Positions 26,999 through 35,984 of a stretch of 64,000 nucleotides of DNA are shown one piece after another (position 1 is the stretch's first letter; every line of letters starts with the position of its first letter). Source of the stretch: JAKPAM01 sp047601745. Its GTDB lineage: Bacteria; Pseudomonadota; Gammaproteobacteria; Burkholderiales; Burkholderiaceae_E. The notes under the pieces are model-generated. The model searched no databases. It saw nothing but the letters and a program-made list of their open reading frames with translations, and was not told where the DNA came from. The translations under genes and the position numbers were made by a program. The stretch lies in the NCBI GenBank assembly GCA_047601745.1, contig JASGIS010000001.1, forward strand, positions 5,084,001-5,148,000, in the 5' to 3' direction.

Positions 26999-27967
26999 AT
27001 GCGCACCCGGAAAATCGCCGTTCTGGCCTTCGACGACATCAGTCCGTTCCACCTCTCGGTGCCGTGCCTGGTGTTCGAAAACCGGGCCGGCCTGCCCGGC
27101 CACGACCTGCGGATATGCGCGGCCGAACCCGCCCGGAAAAGCGGTCTTCGCACGACCGCGGGGTTCACCGTGCATACCAGCCTGACGCTGGAAGACGCCG
27201 CCCGGGCCGACGTGCTGATCGTGCCGTCATGGCGCGGAACGGCCGAACGCCCTCCCGCGCCGATGGTCGACGCCGTGCGGACCGCCTACGAGCGCGGCGC
27301 CACGGTGGTGGGCCTGTGCCTGGGCGCATTCGTGCTGGCCGAAGCGGGGATCCTCGACGGCCGCGAGGCGACCACGCACTGGAGCGCCGTCGATGCGTTC
27401 ACGCAGCGTTACCCGCGCGTGAAGCTCGTGCCCGACGTGCTGTACGTGGACGGTGAACAGGGCCGGCTGGTGACGTCCGCCGGCACCGCCGCCGGCCTGG
27501 ATTGCTGCCTGCATCTGGTGCGCCGCTGGCACGGCGCGGAGGTCGCCAACCGCGTGGCGCGCCGGCTGGTGGTGGCCCCGCATCGCCAAGGCGGACAAGC
27601 GCAATACATCGAGCAACCGCTGCACGACGCGCCGGGCGGCGATCGTTTGACGGAACAACTGAACTGGGCGGCAGCCCACCTGGCCGAACCGCATACGCTG
27701 GACTCGCTGGCCGAACGGGCCGCGATGAGCCGCCGCAATTTCACACGCCGCTTTCGCGCGCTGACCGGCACGACGGTCGGGCAATGGTTGCTCGCGCAGC
27801 GCCTGGCTTATGTGCAGCGCATGCTGGAAACCACGCGCCAGCCGGTGGAGACCGTCGCGCAGCTCGCGGGTTTCGGCAGCGCGGCGTCGCTGCGCCAGCA
27901 TTTCAGCCGGGCCTATCACACCTCGCCCAGTGCATACCGGGCGCTGTTCGGGCAGACCGGAGACTGA
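26999..27967 (+). CDS. GlxA-type AraC family regulator with DJ-1/PfpI domain
   Basis: A 322-residue regulator. The N-terminal DJ-1/PfpI amidotransferase-like domain (GATVVGLCLGAFVLAEAGIL) is fused to a C-terminal AraC tandem helix-turn-helix (LAERAAMSRRNFTRRFRALTG and AQLAGFGSAASLRQHFSRAY). Family members respond to small nitrogenous ligands. The ATG at 26999 follows GGAG. It faces the isochorismatase-type hydrolase gene and is its likely activator. Confidence 0.88.
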   Translation: MRTRKIAVLAFDDISPFHLSVPCLVFENRAGLPGHDLRICAAEPARKSGLRTTAGFTVHTSLTLEDAARADVLIVPSWRGTAERPPAPMVDAVRTAYERGATVVGLCLGAFVLAEAGILDGREATTHWSAVDAFTQRYPRVKLVPDVLYVDGEQGRLVTSAGTAAGLDCCLHLVRRWHGAEVANRVARRLVVAPHRQGGQAQYIEQPLHDAPGGDRLTEQLNWAAAHLAEPHTLDSLAERAAMSRRNFTRRFRALTGTTVGQWLLAQRLAYVQRMLETTRQPVETVAQLAGFGSAASLRQHFSRAYHTSPSAYRALFGQTGD

Positions 27968-28160
27968 GCATGCTCAGATGTCGAGCTGCGAAAAACACGC
28001 CGTGTTCGAACGAGGCCTGCCACGGCGCCATGGCCTCGGCCAACCATGGCTTCCGGTTCCTTGAGCCCCGAGCGCGGCAACCCGAGACCCTCCTTCCACT
28101 CGGCCTCCATTGTGGACGCCCGGTCCTGCAAAGTCGTAGGCTATGCGTGCGGCAACGTGA
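27968..28160. other. spacer with decayed coding remnants
   Basis: No intact gene. A segment near 28115-28140 (VDARSCKVVGYACG in one frame) vaguely recalls the DDE region of IS3 transposases, in keeping with the better-preserved tail that follows. Confidence 0.3.
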
Positions 28161-28400
28161 TGCAGCGAAAGCGTCATGAAGACGCTCAAAAACGAAGAGG
28201 TACTACGAGTCGACTGAGACGGCCCGTAGGATCTGCGGCGCTATCCGCAGCGGTTCCTCGACAAAATCCACAACGACCGGCGACTACGCTCGGAACGGAG
28301 CCACCTGCCCCCCACTGAGTTCGAACGGCACATGCTCGGCGGAAGCTCGATCCGCAACGACTCCGCCATCCGACTTCAGGGGTTCACCTCAATTGCTTGA
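28161..28400 (+). pseudogene. IS3-family transposase (OrfB) C-terminal remnant
   Basis: One frame reads CSESVMKTLKNEEV, then two stop codons, then FLDKIHNDRRLRSERSHLPPTEFERH. This is the typical AESFMKTLKNEEV...VYNxxRLHSALGYRPPxEFE end of IS3-group OrfB transposases. In-frame stops and a frameshift before the Glu-containing helix show it is dead. It marks the left edge of the AT-rich catabolic island. Confidence 0.7.
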
Positions 28401-28424
28401 AATTTTTATCCGACGCTAACAGCC

Positions 28425-29144
28425 ATGGCCGATTCAGACACACCGACCAAAATTCTTGATGCGGGCGAGGAGCTGTTCGCAGATCACGGGTATGAAGGAA
28501 CATCGGTTCGCCAGATTGTCGACAGAGCAGGCGTTCGATTGGCGCTCGCGCATTATCACTTCGGCTCAAAAGAGAACATCTTTCTAAAGGTGATCGAGCG
28601 GCGAGCGAAAATCGTCAACTCCAGCCGCTGCTATCTGCTGAACGGATATCTGGCCGAGAGCGCGGGTGCACCCGTCTCTCTCGGAAAGATACTGAGAGCA
28701 TACGTCATACCCTTTCTCTATTGGAGTACGCATGCCGATCCGGGTTGGCGAAGTTACGCAAAGCTGGCAGCCCATACCATTTTCATAGAAAGATGGGGGC
28801 GATTGGTAGGCGGCTTGTTCAACCCGACGGCAGAGATCTTCCTGCATGAAATTCGGCGAACCCTTCCCGGAGTGGAAGAGCGCAGAATTCAATGGGCGTT
28901 TGATCTCATGGTTGGCAGCATGTGCAACACATTCGGCGAAAACAACAGAATACAAACGCTATCGAATGGCCTCTGTTCCTCTCAAGACATCAATGAGGCT
29001 TGCTCTCATATGTTGCCGTTCATAATCAGCGGATTCGAGTCCGTCATAAACCAGGGGGCCTTCGACATGTCTGGAGATCTAAAAACGCTGTCGGACAGAA
29101 AAGACCCCAGCCAAGAACACGCTGACCAGGCCGAAAAGAACTGA
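28425..29144 (+). CDS. TetR family transcriptional regulator
   Basis: A 239-residue TetR protein with an N-terminal HTH (ILDAGEELFADHGYEGTSVRQIVDRAGVRLALAHYHFGSKENIF) and a divergent C-terminal ligand domain. Base use is visibly more AT-rich than in the genes to its left. It is convergent with the eight-gene Liv/SDR/FAH operon and is its most likely repressor, although it lies at the far end from the operon promoter. No clear Shine-Dalgarno precedes the ATG. Confidence 0.85.
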   Translation: MADSDTPTKILDAGEELFADHGYEGTSVRQIVDRAGVRLALAHYHFGSKENIFLKVIERRAKIVNSSRCYLLNGYLAESAGAPVSLGKILRAYVIPFLYWSTHADPGWRSYAKLAAHTIFIERWGRLVGGLFNPTAEIFLHEIRRTLPGVEERRIQWAFDLMVGSMCNTFGENNRIQTLSNGLCSSQDINEACSHMLPFIISGFESVINQGAFDMSGDLKTLSDRKDPSQEHADQAEKN

Positions 29145-29455
29145 TCCGCGTGTCCCTGGCTACCTGTCGTCCGGATGGGCAAGCAGGCCCGAATGCAAGC
29201 AGGAATGAACGAGCTGGCACGGTACGGGCAGGCACTGACCGAGTTGACGGTTACGGCTCGCGCCGGCTGATGGCTCGCGCCGGCTGATGCGGGCGGCAGC
29301 CCTCGGGCACATCAGCGCGGCTTTACGACTTTGACCGCAACGGGGAGAGTGATGCGTCAGCGAAGCGCAGCGCTCCCGCCTCGGTTCATACGGTGCGGCA
29401 ACGGAGAGGATGCGCCGATCGATTCGATGAATACCAACTTCACCAGGACGATCGG
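29145..29455. other. convergent intergenic region with tandem duplication
   Basis: 311 bases between the TetR and livM stops. It contains an exact 17-bp tandem repeat and no convincing ORF; a remnant of decayed sequence is possible. Confidence 0.4.
29255..29288 (+). repeat. 17-bp tandem duplication
   Basis: GGCTCGCGCCGGCTGAT occurs at 29255-29271 and again at 29272-29288, head to tail and identical. It lies in noncoding sequence. Confidence 0.85.
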
Positions 29456-30415
29456 TCAGAGTTTGATGCCGAACTGGTTTTGAATCTTCCCGACGATTCC
29501 ATCGCGGAACAGGAAAATACATAAGGCAAAAACAACGCCTTGAATGATCAGGACCCAGCCGCCGAATCCCGCAATATAGTTATTGAGAGTCACGACCAAC
29601 GACGCGCCCAGCAGAGGCCCGAACACCGTCCCGATACCGCCAATCAACGTCATCAAGACCACATCGCCCGAAACCGACCAGTAGACATCTTCCAAAGAGG
29701 CGAACTGAAGCACGATGCCCTTCAGGGATCCGGCCAATCCCGAGAACCCCGCAGACAGAATGAACATCGCGAGTTTGTACTTCCAGACAGCATAGCCCAA
29801 TGACACGGCACGAGCCTGATCATCCCGCATGGCCCTCACTGCCTGACTGAATGGCGAATGGCTGATCCTATATATCGCTGCGATCCCGAGCGCGGAGATA
29901 GCCAGCACGACATAGTAGAGAACCATGTCATTGCTCAAATCCAGAACACCCAAGAAAAGCCCTCTCGGCCCGCTCTCCAAGCCGTTTTCTCCGCCTGACG
30001 CCGGGGTTTTCAATACGATGTAGTAAACAATTTGCGCGAATGCCAACGTGGCCATCGCAAAATAAATGCCCTTGCTTCGGCTGACCAGCGCACCGATAAT
30101 CGCTCCAAGCCCGAGAGCAGCGACAAAAGCAGCAACGACGGCCACCTCGAATGTCAGGTGAAGCTTGCCGACCAGATAGACCGTAACGTAGCACCCGACA
30201 CCAAAAAACGCTGCATGACCGAACGATAGAAATCCGGTATACCCAAGCAGCAAATTAAATGCCGCAGCGAACAAGGCAAATGACATGATAGTCATCAGCA
30301 GTACGGGGTAAATGAACTTCGGAGCGAACAGCATGAACAGAAGCAGGCCTGAAAAGGCGATCGCATGCGCCCGGGACAGTCCCGCGAACTCCGATGAAAT
30401 ATTCTTCGTATTCAC
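29456..30415 (-). CDS. livM: branched-chain amino acid-type ABC transporter permease (LivM)
   Basis: A 319-residue LivM-type permease with about nine or ten membrane segments. LGYTGFLSFGHAAFFGVGCY, ATLAFAQIVYYIV and GGENGLESGP are family signatures. It overlaps livH by 4 bases and is the last gene of the island operon. The transported compound is probably the substrate of the two SDRs and the FAH-family enzyme rather than a branched-chain amino acid. Confidence 0.88.
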   Translation of the reverse strand: MNTKNISSEFAGLSRAHAIAFSGLLLFMLFAPKFIYPVLLMTIMSFALFAAAFNLLLGYTGFLSFGHAAFFGVGCYVTVYLVGKLHLTFEVAVVAAFVAALGLGAIIGALVSRSKGIYFAMATLAFAQIVYYIVLKTPASGGENGLESGPRGLFLGVLDLSNDMVLYYVVLAISALGIAAIYRISHSPFSQAVRAMRDDQARAVSLGYAVWKYKLAMFILSAGFSGLAGSLKGIVLQFASLEDVYWSVSGDVVLMTLIGGIGTVFGPLLGASLVVTLNNYIAGFGGWVLIIQGVVFALCIFLFRDGIVGKIQNQFGIKL

Positions 30416-31299
30416 TCCCGCCCCCCAAAAAGTCCATTCGGCTTGAAGATCAATACAATCCCCATGATAATGAATACAATCACCGCAGAAGCTTCAGGAT
30501 AAATCAGCCTCGTCAATCCTTCCGCGATACCAAGAAGATATCCGGTGACAATCGACCCCATGATGGACCCCATGCCTCCGATGACCACCACCGCAAAAAC
30601 GACAATCATGAGATCGCTGCCCATGTGCGGGCTTATGGAATAAACAGGGGCAGCCAGAACGCCGGCGAATCCGGCTAACGCGACTCCGGCCCCATAGGTC
30701 AGCATGATCAATCTCGGAACTCGTATGCCGAATGTGCCGACCAGCTCCGGATTTTCCGTGCATGCCCGAAGATAGCTGCCGAGCTTTGTTTTCTCTATGA
30801 TCCACCAGGTTCCGATGCAAACCACCAGGGACGCGACGACGACCCAGCTGCGATAGATCGGAAGGACGACGTTTCCGAGCCGCGTGCTGCCAGAAAGGAT
30901 CTCAGGAATTTCGTAAGCCTGGCCGGAAACCCCAAAATTGTTTTGCATGACACCTTCTATGATCAGCGAAAGCGCCAGCGTCATCAACAGTCCAAACAGG
31001 TGCTCGAGCTTGTATAGGCCTTTCAAGAACAAACGCTCGAGCAGGATTCCAAATATCCCGACCACCAGAGGGGCGATAATCAACGCCCCCCAATATGACA
31101 CTCCGGCATAGGTAAGCAGCGCCCATGCAACATAGGCACCCAGCATATACAGGGTTCCATGAGCAAAGTTGATGATATTCAGCAACCCGAATATGATCGC
31201 CAACCCCAGCGATAGAATGGCATAAAACGAGCCATTTATCAGGCCAAGCAAAAGCTGACCAATCACCGTCTGCAGCGGAAAACCCAGGATTGTCGGCAA
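30412..31299 (-). CDS. livH: branched-chain amino acid-type ABC transporter permease (LivH)
   Basis: A 295-residue LivH-type permease. LGLAIIFGLLNIINFAHGTLYMLGAYVAW near residue 35 and the C-terminal VVIGGMGSIMGSIVTGYLLGIAEGL are characteristic. It overlaps livM by 4 bases, indicating translational coupling, and starts 1 base after livF. It would form the membrane heterodimer with LivM. Confidence 0.88.
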   Translation of the reverse strand: MPTILGFPLQTVIGQLLLGLINGSFYAILSLGLAIIFGLLNIINFAHGTLYMLGAYVAWALLTYAGVSYWGALIIAPLVVGIFGILLERLFLKGLYKLEHLFGLLMTLALSLIIEGVMQNNFGVSGQAYEIPEILSGSTRLGNVVLPIYRSWVVVASLVVCIGTWWIIEKTKLGSYLRACTENPELVGTFGIRVPRLIMLTYGAGVALAGFAGVLAAPVYSISPHMGSDLMIVVFAVVVIGGMGSIMGSIVTGYLLGIAEGLTRLIYPEASAVIVFIIMGIVLIFKPNGLFGGRE

Positions 31300-31300
31300 A

Positions 31301-32056
31301 TCACACCCCCAAGTACTTTTCTAGAACATTATTGTCGCCACCAACGTCTGCACGGTCGAAAGAAGCCACGACCCGCCCTTGCTCGACAACGTAGTGCCGA
31401 TCCGCCAACCGGCTGGCGAAACGGAAATTCTGCTCGACGAGCAAAACGGTATAACCTCGTTCTTTGAGCGCCCGGAGAGTTACCGCTATTTGATTGATAA
31501 TTACCGGAGCCAGCCCCTCGGTCGGTTCGTCCAGAAGCAGGAATTTGGCACCGGTCCGGAGAATCCGGGCAATTGCCAGCATCTGCTGCTCGCCGCCCGA
31601 CAAATTTGTTCCCCGGCTTGCAAGCCGCTCCTTCAGGTTTGGAAATAGCTGATACAGCTCCTCGAGCTGCATGCCGCCATCGCGAAGAACGGGAGGCAAG
31701 AGCAGATTTTCCCGAACACTCAGGGATGAAAATATGCCGCGAGTTTCAGGACAAAAGGCGATTCCGCATCGCGCTATGGTCCAACTATCCAAACCCAGCA
31801 ACTGTCGGCCCTGGAAGACAATGGACCCTTTGCATTTTTGCATGAGCCCAACGATACTTCGTAGTGTCGTTGTCTTGCCGGAACCATTTCGTCCCAACAG
31901 AGAAACGACTTCCCCGGCTTTAACATTGAAAGAGACGTTGTGGAGCACATGGCTATCGCCATACCATGCCTCCAAGCGGTCGACTTTCAGCATGAAATCG
32001 GCCTCGCCCTCTTTCGAATCCTGCAGGCTCTGGCTCATGTTCGGCTTCTGGCTCAT
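31301..32056 (-). CDS. livF: ABC transporter ATP-binding protein (LivF)
   Basis: A 251-residue LivF ATPase with Walker A GRNGSGKTTT, signature LSGGEQQMLAIARIL and Walker B FLLLDEPTEGLAP. The N-terminus is extended by about 21 residues relative to MLKVDRLEAWYG. An exact 18-bp tandem duplication there creates two ATGs (32056 and 32038). The one at 32056 has GAGGAT about 10 bases upstream and is used here. A TTG at 32080 would overlap livG. It pairs with LivG. Confidence 0.87.
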   Translation of the reverse strand: MSQKPNMSQSLQDSKEGEADFMLKVDRLEAWYGDSHVLHNVSFNVKAGEVVSLLGRNGSGKTTTLRSIVGLMQKCKGSIVFQGRQLLGLDSWTIARCGIAFCPETRGIFSSLSVRENLLLPPVLRDGGMQLEELYQLFPNLKERLASRGTNLSGGEQQMLAIARILRTGAKFLLLDEPTEGLAPVIINQIAVTLRALKERGYTVLLVEQNFRFASRLADRHYVVEQGRVVASFDRADVGGDNNVLEKYLGV

Positions 32057-32064
32057 GTTCGGCT
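32029..32064 (-). repeat. 18-bp tandem duplication at the livF start
   Basis: The plus-strand unit TCTGGCTCATGTTCGGCT occurs at 32029-32046 and 32047-32064, identical. Each copy carries a minus-strand ATG, producing the repeated MSQ starts of LivF. Confidence 0.8.
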
Positions 32065-32816
32065 CAATCCTCTGAACCAATGTAGGCTGTCACGACGCTC
32101 TCATCCCGAGATACTTCCGCATAGGATCCGGAAGCAATCACGGCCCCCCTGGCAAGCACTGTAATCACGTCGGATATGTCGGCCACTACCGAAAGATTGT
32201 GCTCGACCATCAGCACGGCTTTCTTATCGGCGATACGCCTGATGAGGTTGGCGATGTCTTGAATGTCCTCGGTTCCCATGCCTGCCAGCGGCTCGTCCAG
32301 TAGCAGTACATCCGGCTCCAGAGCGAGTGTCGTAGCGAGTTCCAGCGCACGTTTTCTCCCGTATGGCAGATCTCCCGCGCGAAGATGTTCCATACTTGCA
32401 AGGCCAACCTCTTCCAGGTACGCACGTGCTTCTCCTTCCATGCGTGCCAGGCGCTGTCGGGAGTTCCAGAAATTAAACGTTTCTCCATGCTTTTTCTGGA
32501 GAGCGATGCACAGATTCTCCAGGACCGACATGGTCTCGAAAATGGCTGAGATCTGAAAAGAGCGAACCATTCCCAGTTCTGCGATACTCGCTGGCGAGCT
32601 AGCCGTAACGTCTTGGCCGCGAAGCGTGATCTTGCCGCTCGTGGGTTTGATGAATTTCGTAATAAGATTGAAGCAGGTCGTCTTTCCAGCCCCGTTCGGC
32701 CCGATCAACGCATGAACACCCCGAGATTTGACGCGAATGGTGACATCATTGACGGCCCTGAATCCTTGAAAATCCTTCACCAGATTTTCTGCGACCAAGA
32801 TCAAATCGTTATTCAT
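32064..32816 (-). CDS. livG: ABC transporter ATP-binding protein (LivG)
   Basis: A 250-residue LivG ATPase with Walker A GPNGAGKTT, the variant signature LPYGRKRALELATTLALEP, Walker B LLLDEPLAGMG and switch His in VEHNLS. It is first of the four transporter genes. A 179-base gap separates it from the SDR gene upstream and holds no recognisable feature. Confidence 0.88.
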   Translation of the reverse strand: MNNDLILVAENLVKDFQGFRAVNDVTIRVKSRGVHALIGPNGAGKTTCFNLITKFIKPTSGKITLRGQDVTASSPASIAELGMVRSFQISAIFETMSVLENLCIALQKKHGETFNFWNSRQRLARMEGEARAYLEEVGLASMEHLRAGDLPYGRKRALELATTLALEPDVLLLDEPLAGMGTEDIQDIANLIRRIADKKAVLMVEHNLSVVADISDVITVLARGAVIASGSYAEVSRDESVVTAYIGSED

Positions 32817-32995
32817 TGCAGCTCTTTCTCGGATTTAATTTCCTGGCGCCAATTTTCAGGCGTGCGGGCCGGACGAACTCCGGCAGCCAGAAGGCCATCC
32901 CCCTGGCAGCCGGTTCGTTGAATATCAACCCATACCGGCGGAAAATGGCAGCGTCGCGGTCTTTTCGAGGCGCGAGAGACTTTCTCTCTGTGACG

Positions 32996-33784
32996 CTAGG
33001 CCCCGACCCCTTGCACGCCACCGCAAACACTGATTTCCTGGCCTGAAATGTGTCTTCCGGCCGTGCTTGCCAGATAAACCACCATTGCCGCTATCTCGTC
33101 CGCCGTTACCATGGTTCTCATGGAAACCGGTTTCAACAGCAATTGCTTCATTTCTTCGCTGGAAACGCCCATCTTGCCGGCCCGTTCATCGATAACTCTA
33201 TCGATACGCGGACCTTCAACAAAGCCTGGCAATACGGCATTTACGGAGATTCCATACTCTCCGAGTTCGGCCGCCATGGATTTGGTCATGCCCACCACGC
33301 CAAATTTGGTCGTGCTATAAGGCAATCGATAGGCGACGCCAATCCGCCCGGCAATTGATGAAATATTGATTATCGATCCGGAGCCCTGCTTTTTCATCAG
33401 CGGTACGACGCCCTGAGCGAGCCAGATCGCACCGCTGAGATTTATTTTCAGTACCTTCTCCCAGTCCTCCTGCGAAATATCCTCCAACGCGCAGGTCGGA
33501 CCCGAAACCCCGGCGTTATTCACGAGGGTATCCACACCTCCGAGGAACGAAGCCGCATCTTCGACGAACCGCAGCATCGATTTCCGGTCAGCGACATCGG
33601 CAGTGATAGCCTTGAGATTCGGGTGCAGGGAAGACGCTTCCTCGATGGCGGAAGAGGAAATATCGCAAACTGCAACCTTGGCTCCTCGGCTCAGAAAAGC
33701 GGTCGCAATTGCGAGTCCGATTCCGGAAGCTCCTGCGCTGACAATTACTTTTTTACTTTGCCAATCTGTTTCCAGTACCGTCAT
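32996..33784 (-). CDS. short-chain dehydrogenase/reductase (SDR)
   Basis: A 262-residue classical SDR: SAGASGIGLAIA cofactor loop, NNAGVSG, catalytic Ser in NISSIAG and YSTTK. The C-terminal GQEISVCGGVQGVGA tail is typical. It lies 9 bases downstream of the FAH-family gene. With the second SDR and the FAH enzyme it could oxidise a hydroxy acid to a diketo acid that the FAH enzyme then cleaves. That order is inferred. Confidence 0.87.
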   Translation of the reverse strand: MTVLETDWQSKKVIVSAGASGIGLAIATAFLSRGAKVAVCDISSSAIEEASSLHPNLKAITADVADRKSMLRFVEDAASFLGGVDTLVNNAGVSGPTCALEDISQEDWEKVLKINLSGAIWLAQGVVPLMKKQGSGSIINISSIAGRIGVAYRLPYSTTKFGVVGMTKSMAAELGEYGISVNAVLPGFVEGPRIDRVIDERAGKMGVSSEEMKQLLLKPVSMRTMVTADEIAAMVVYLASTAGRHISGQEISVCGGVQGVGA

Positions 33785-33793
33785 GATATCGCT

Positions 33794-34732
33794 CTACATC
33801 CAAGGATTTGATTCGACATCCCACCGGATGACATTTCGAAGAACTCCCAGGCGTTCGACCTCGAGTTCTACGATATCGCCTTCGGCAAGCCACGGGTATT
33901 TATCATTGCCGTGGGTGCCGGCCTGCTCGACTATGCACCCCGTGCCGACGGTCCCGGATGCAATGATGTCGCCAGGCACCAGAAGAGAGCCTTGGGACGC
34001 ATAGCTGATCATTTGAGCGAAACTCCAATGAATGGAGTTCCAATTGCCCTCGCCATATATTCTGCCGTTGACCCTTGCGGCCATCTTCAGATCGAATCCT
34101 TTATCCGTAACCCTATCCGATAGCTCATCCGGGGTTACCAGGTACGGGCCGATGCTCGTCGCAGAATCTTTTCCTTTCCCCGGGCCCAGGGGCATCCGCA
34201 TCATCTCTTCTTTCTGGATATCTCTGGCGCTCCAGTCATTGAAGATGGTATACCCGGCGACGTAATCCAGCGCGTCTTCTACGGAGATGTTCTTCCCTCT
34301 CTTCTTGATGATTGCACCGATTTCCAGCTCATAGTCCATCATCCTGGTATTGCCATGCGCCCAGGCAACAGCGCCGGATCCAACCAGGTTGTTGGGTGAG
34401 GTAAAATAGAAAACGGGCGCCCTCTCCCAGGTGGGGCTTTTCGAGAGGCCCATATTCTCCATTGAAACTCGAACGTGTTCTTCGAACGCCGAAAAGTCGC
34501 GTATCGACGGCGGGTTCGAAATAGGAGGCAATAGATGAATATCCGACAGGCGATGCCTTTCAGAGCTATGGGCCAAAATCGATTTCCCATGCTCCACCAG
34601 TGATCGGCGCTGATCCAGGATAAGAGAGAGAAGCGTCGCACCGGCCTCTGCTGCGACCACCTCCTCCCCCTGCACGACTCCTACCCTTTCGTGTACGTCT
34701 GCGGGATCAATTGTGAATGACGCGAATTTCAT
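33794..34732 (-). CDS. fumarylacetoacetate hydrolase family protein
   Basis: A 312-residue FAH-fold enzyme. IRDFSAFEEHV, then DYELEIGAIIKKRGKNI, then GYTIFNDWSARDIQKEEM with the metal-binding acidic residues, and the late GDIIASGTVGTG are all family hallmarks. It probably hydrolyses a C-C bond in a beta-diketo acid or an acylpyruvate. It is spaced 15 bases from the binding-protein gene upstream and 9 from the SDR downstream. Confidence 0.87.
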   Translation of the reverse strand: MKFASFTIDPADVHERVGVVQGEEVVAAEAGATLLSLILDQRRSLVEHGKSILAHSSERHRLSDIHLLPPISNPPSIRDFSAFEEHVRVSMENMGLSKSPTWERAPVFYFTSPNNLVGSGAVAWAHGNTRMMDYELEIGAIIKKRGKNISVEDALDYVAGYTIFNDWSARDIQKEEMMRMPLGPGKGKDSATSIGPYLVTPDELSDRVTDKGFDLKMAARVNGRIYGEGNWNSIHWSFAQMISYASQGSLLVPGDIIASGTVGTGCIVEQAGTHGNDKYPWLAEGDIVELEVERLGVLRNVIRWDVESNPWM

Positions 34733-34747
34733 GACATCACCTATCTC

Positions 34748-35941
34748 TTATTTCACATATTCACAACCAGATGCCTTTGCGCTCTGGAATGCCTGGGCTG
34801 CGGGGGTTACGGCTACGCGTTTATAGAGATCCCAGGGACTCTTCGATTCACTGGGACTCTTGATCTGGAACAGATAAAGGTCGTGAATCTTTCTGCCGTT
34901 CTCGAGGACCTGCCCTTCACCGAACACATCGTCGTTGGTAGGCAATTCCTTCATCTTGGCAATGACCTGTTTCGAATCCTTGGTTCCGGCTGCTGCCACC
35001 GCTTTTAGATAGTGCATGGTGGCAGAGTAGACACCTGCCTGGAACATGGTCGGTTTCTTTCCATCAAAGCGTTTTGCGAACCTTTCCGAGAATGCCCGGG
35101 TACGGTCGTTCAAATCCCAATAAAAGGGCGAAGACAGATAGAGTCCCTGGGCCGTTTTGGCACCCAGCGCCTTCACGTCGGTGATGGCCATGATAAAAGC
35201 AGCCAAGGATTGCTTGCTGCCAGGAATCCCGAACTCCCAGGATTGCTTGATGGATTGAGCCGTCTGATCCGTGCCATTGGTGAGGCCGATCACATCTGCG
35301 TTCGATGCCTGCGCCTGGAGCAAGAAGGACGACATATCCGTCGCGAGAAACGGCGTTTTCAACTTTCCTACGACCTTCCCGCCCTCCTTCACGATGGCAT
35401 CGGTCGCATCTTTCTCCAATTGCTCGCCGAAAGTATAGTCGACGGTAATGAAGAACCAGCTTTTCCCGCCGCGCTTGGTCATCGAGCTCCCCATATTGTG
35501 AGCCAATGACCAGGTATCATAGGTCCAATTAAATGTATTCGGGGAACACTTGGACCCAGTCAGTTCGGACGATCCGCCCGTGGAAGTAATTAGAATCTTT
35601 CCCTTTTCCCTGGTGAGGTTGCTGATTGCCAGGGCGATTGACGAAATCGGAACATCCAAAATAACATCGACGCCGTCCACGTCATACCACTTACGCGCGA
35701 CGTTCAATCCGATATCCGCCTTGTTTTGATGATCGGCGGAAATGACCGTGACATTCAGATCGTGGGATTTTGCATCGAACTCATCGATGGCCATCTGCGC
35801 CGCTACGACGGAACCCTTTCCACCACTGTCGACCAATACGCCGGATTGGTCATTCAGCACGCCTAGCTTGATGGGAATGGCTGCATTGGCCGAGCCGAAT
35901 GCCGATACGGCAACTGCGGTTGCCATCAGGATCTTTCTCAT
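34748..35941 (-). CDS. Liv-type ABC transporter substrate-binding protein
   Basis: A 397-residue type-I periplasmic binding protein with a signal peptide (MRKILMATAVAVSAFGSANA) and the mature start AIPIKLGVLNDQSG. It contains VLVDSGGKGSVVAAQMAIDEF and the SSTGGSSELTGSKC segment of amide/aromatic-acid binding LivK relatives. A C-terminal Cys pairs with an internal Cys. It feeds the LivHMGF complex encoded downstream. The ligand is unknown. Confidence 0.87.
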   Translation of the reverse strand: MRKILMATAVAVSAFGSANAAIPIKLGVLNDQSGVLVDSGGKGSVVAAQMAIDEFDAKSHDLNVTVISADHQNKADIGLNVARKWYDVDGVDVILDVPISSIALAISNLTREKGKILITSTGGSSELTGSKCSPNTFNWTYDTWSLAHNMGSSMTKRGGKSWFFITVDYTFGEQLEKDATDAIVKEGGKVVGKLKTPFLATDMSSFLLQAQASNADVIGLTNGTDQTAQSIKQSWEFGIPGSKQSLAAFIMAITDVKALGAKTAQGLYLSSPFYWDLNDRTRAFSERFAKRFDGKKPTMFQAGVYSATMHYLKAVAAAGTKDSKQVIAKMKELPTNDDVFGEGQVLENGRKIHDLYLFQIKSPSESKSPWDLYKRVAVTPAAQAFQSAKASGCEYVK

Positions 35942-35984
35942 GTCTCCCTCTCTTCACTCGAAATACAAATTTGGCAAATTTTGT

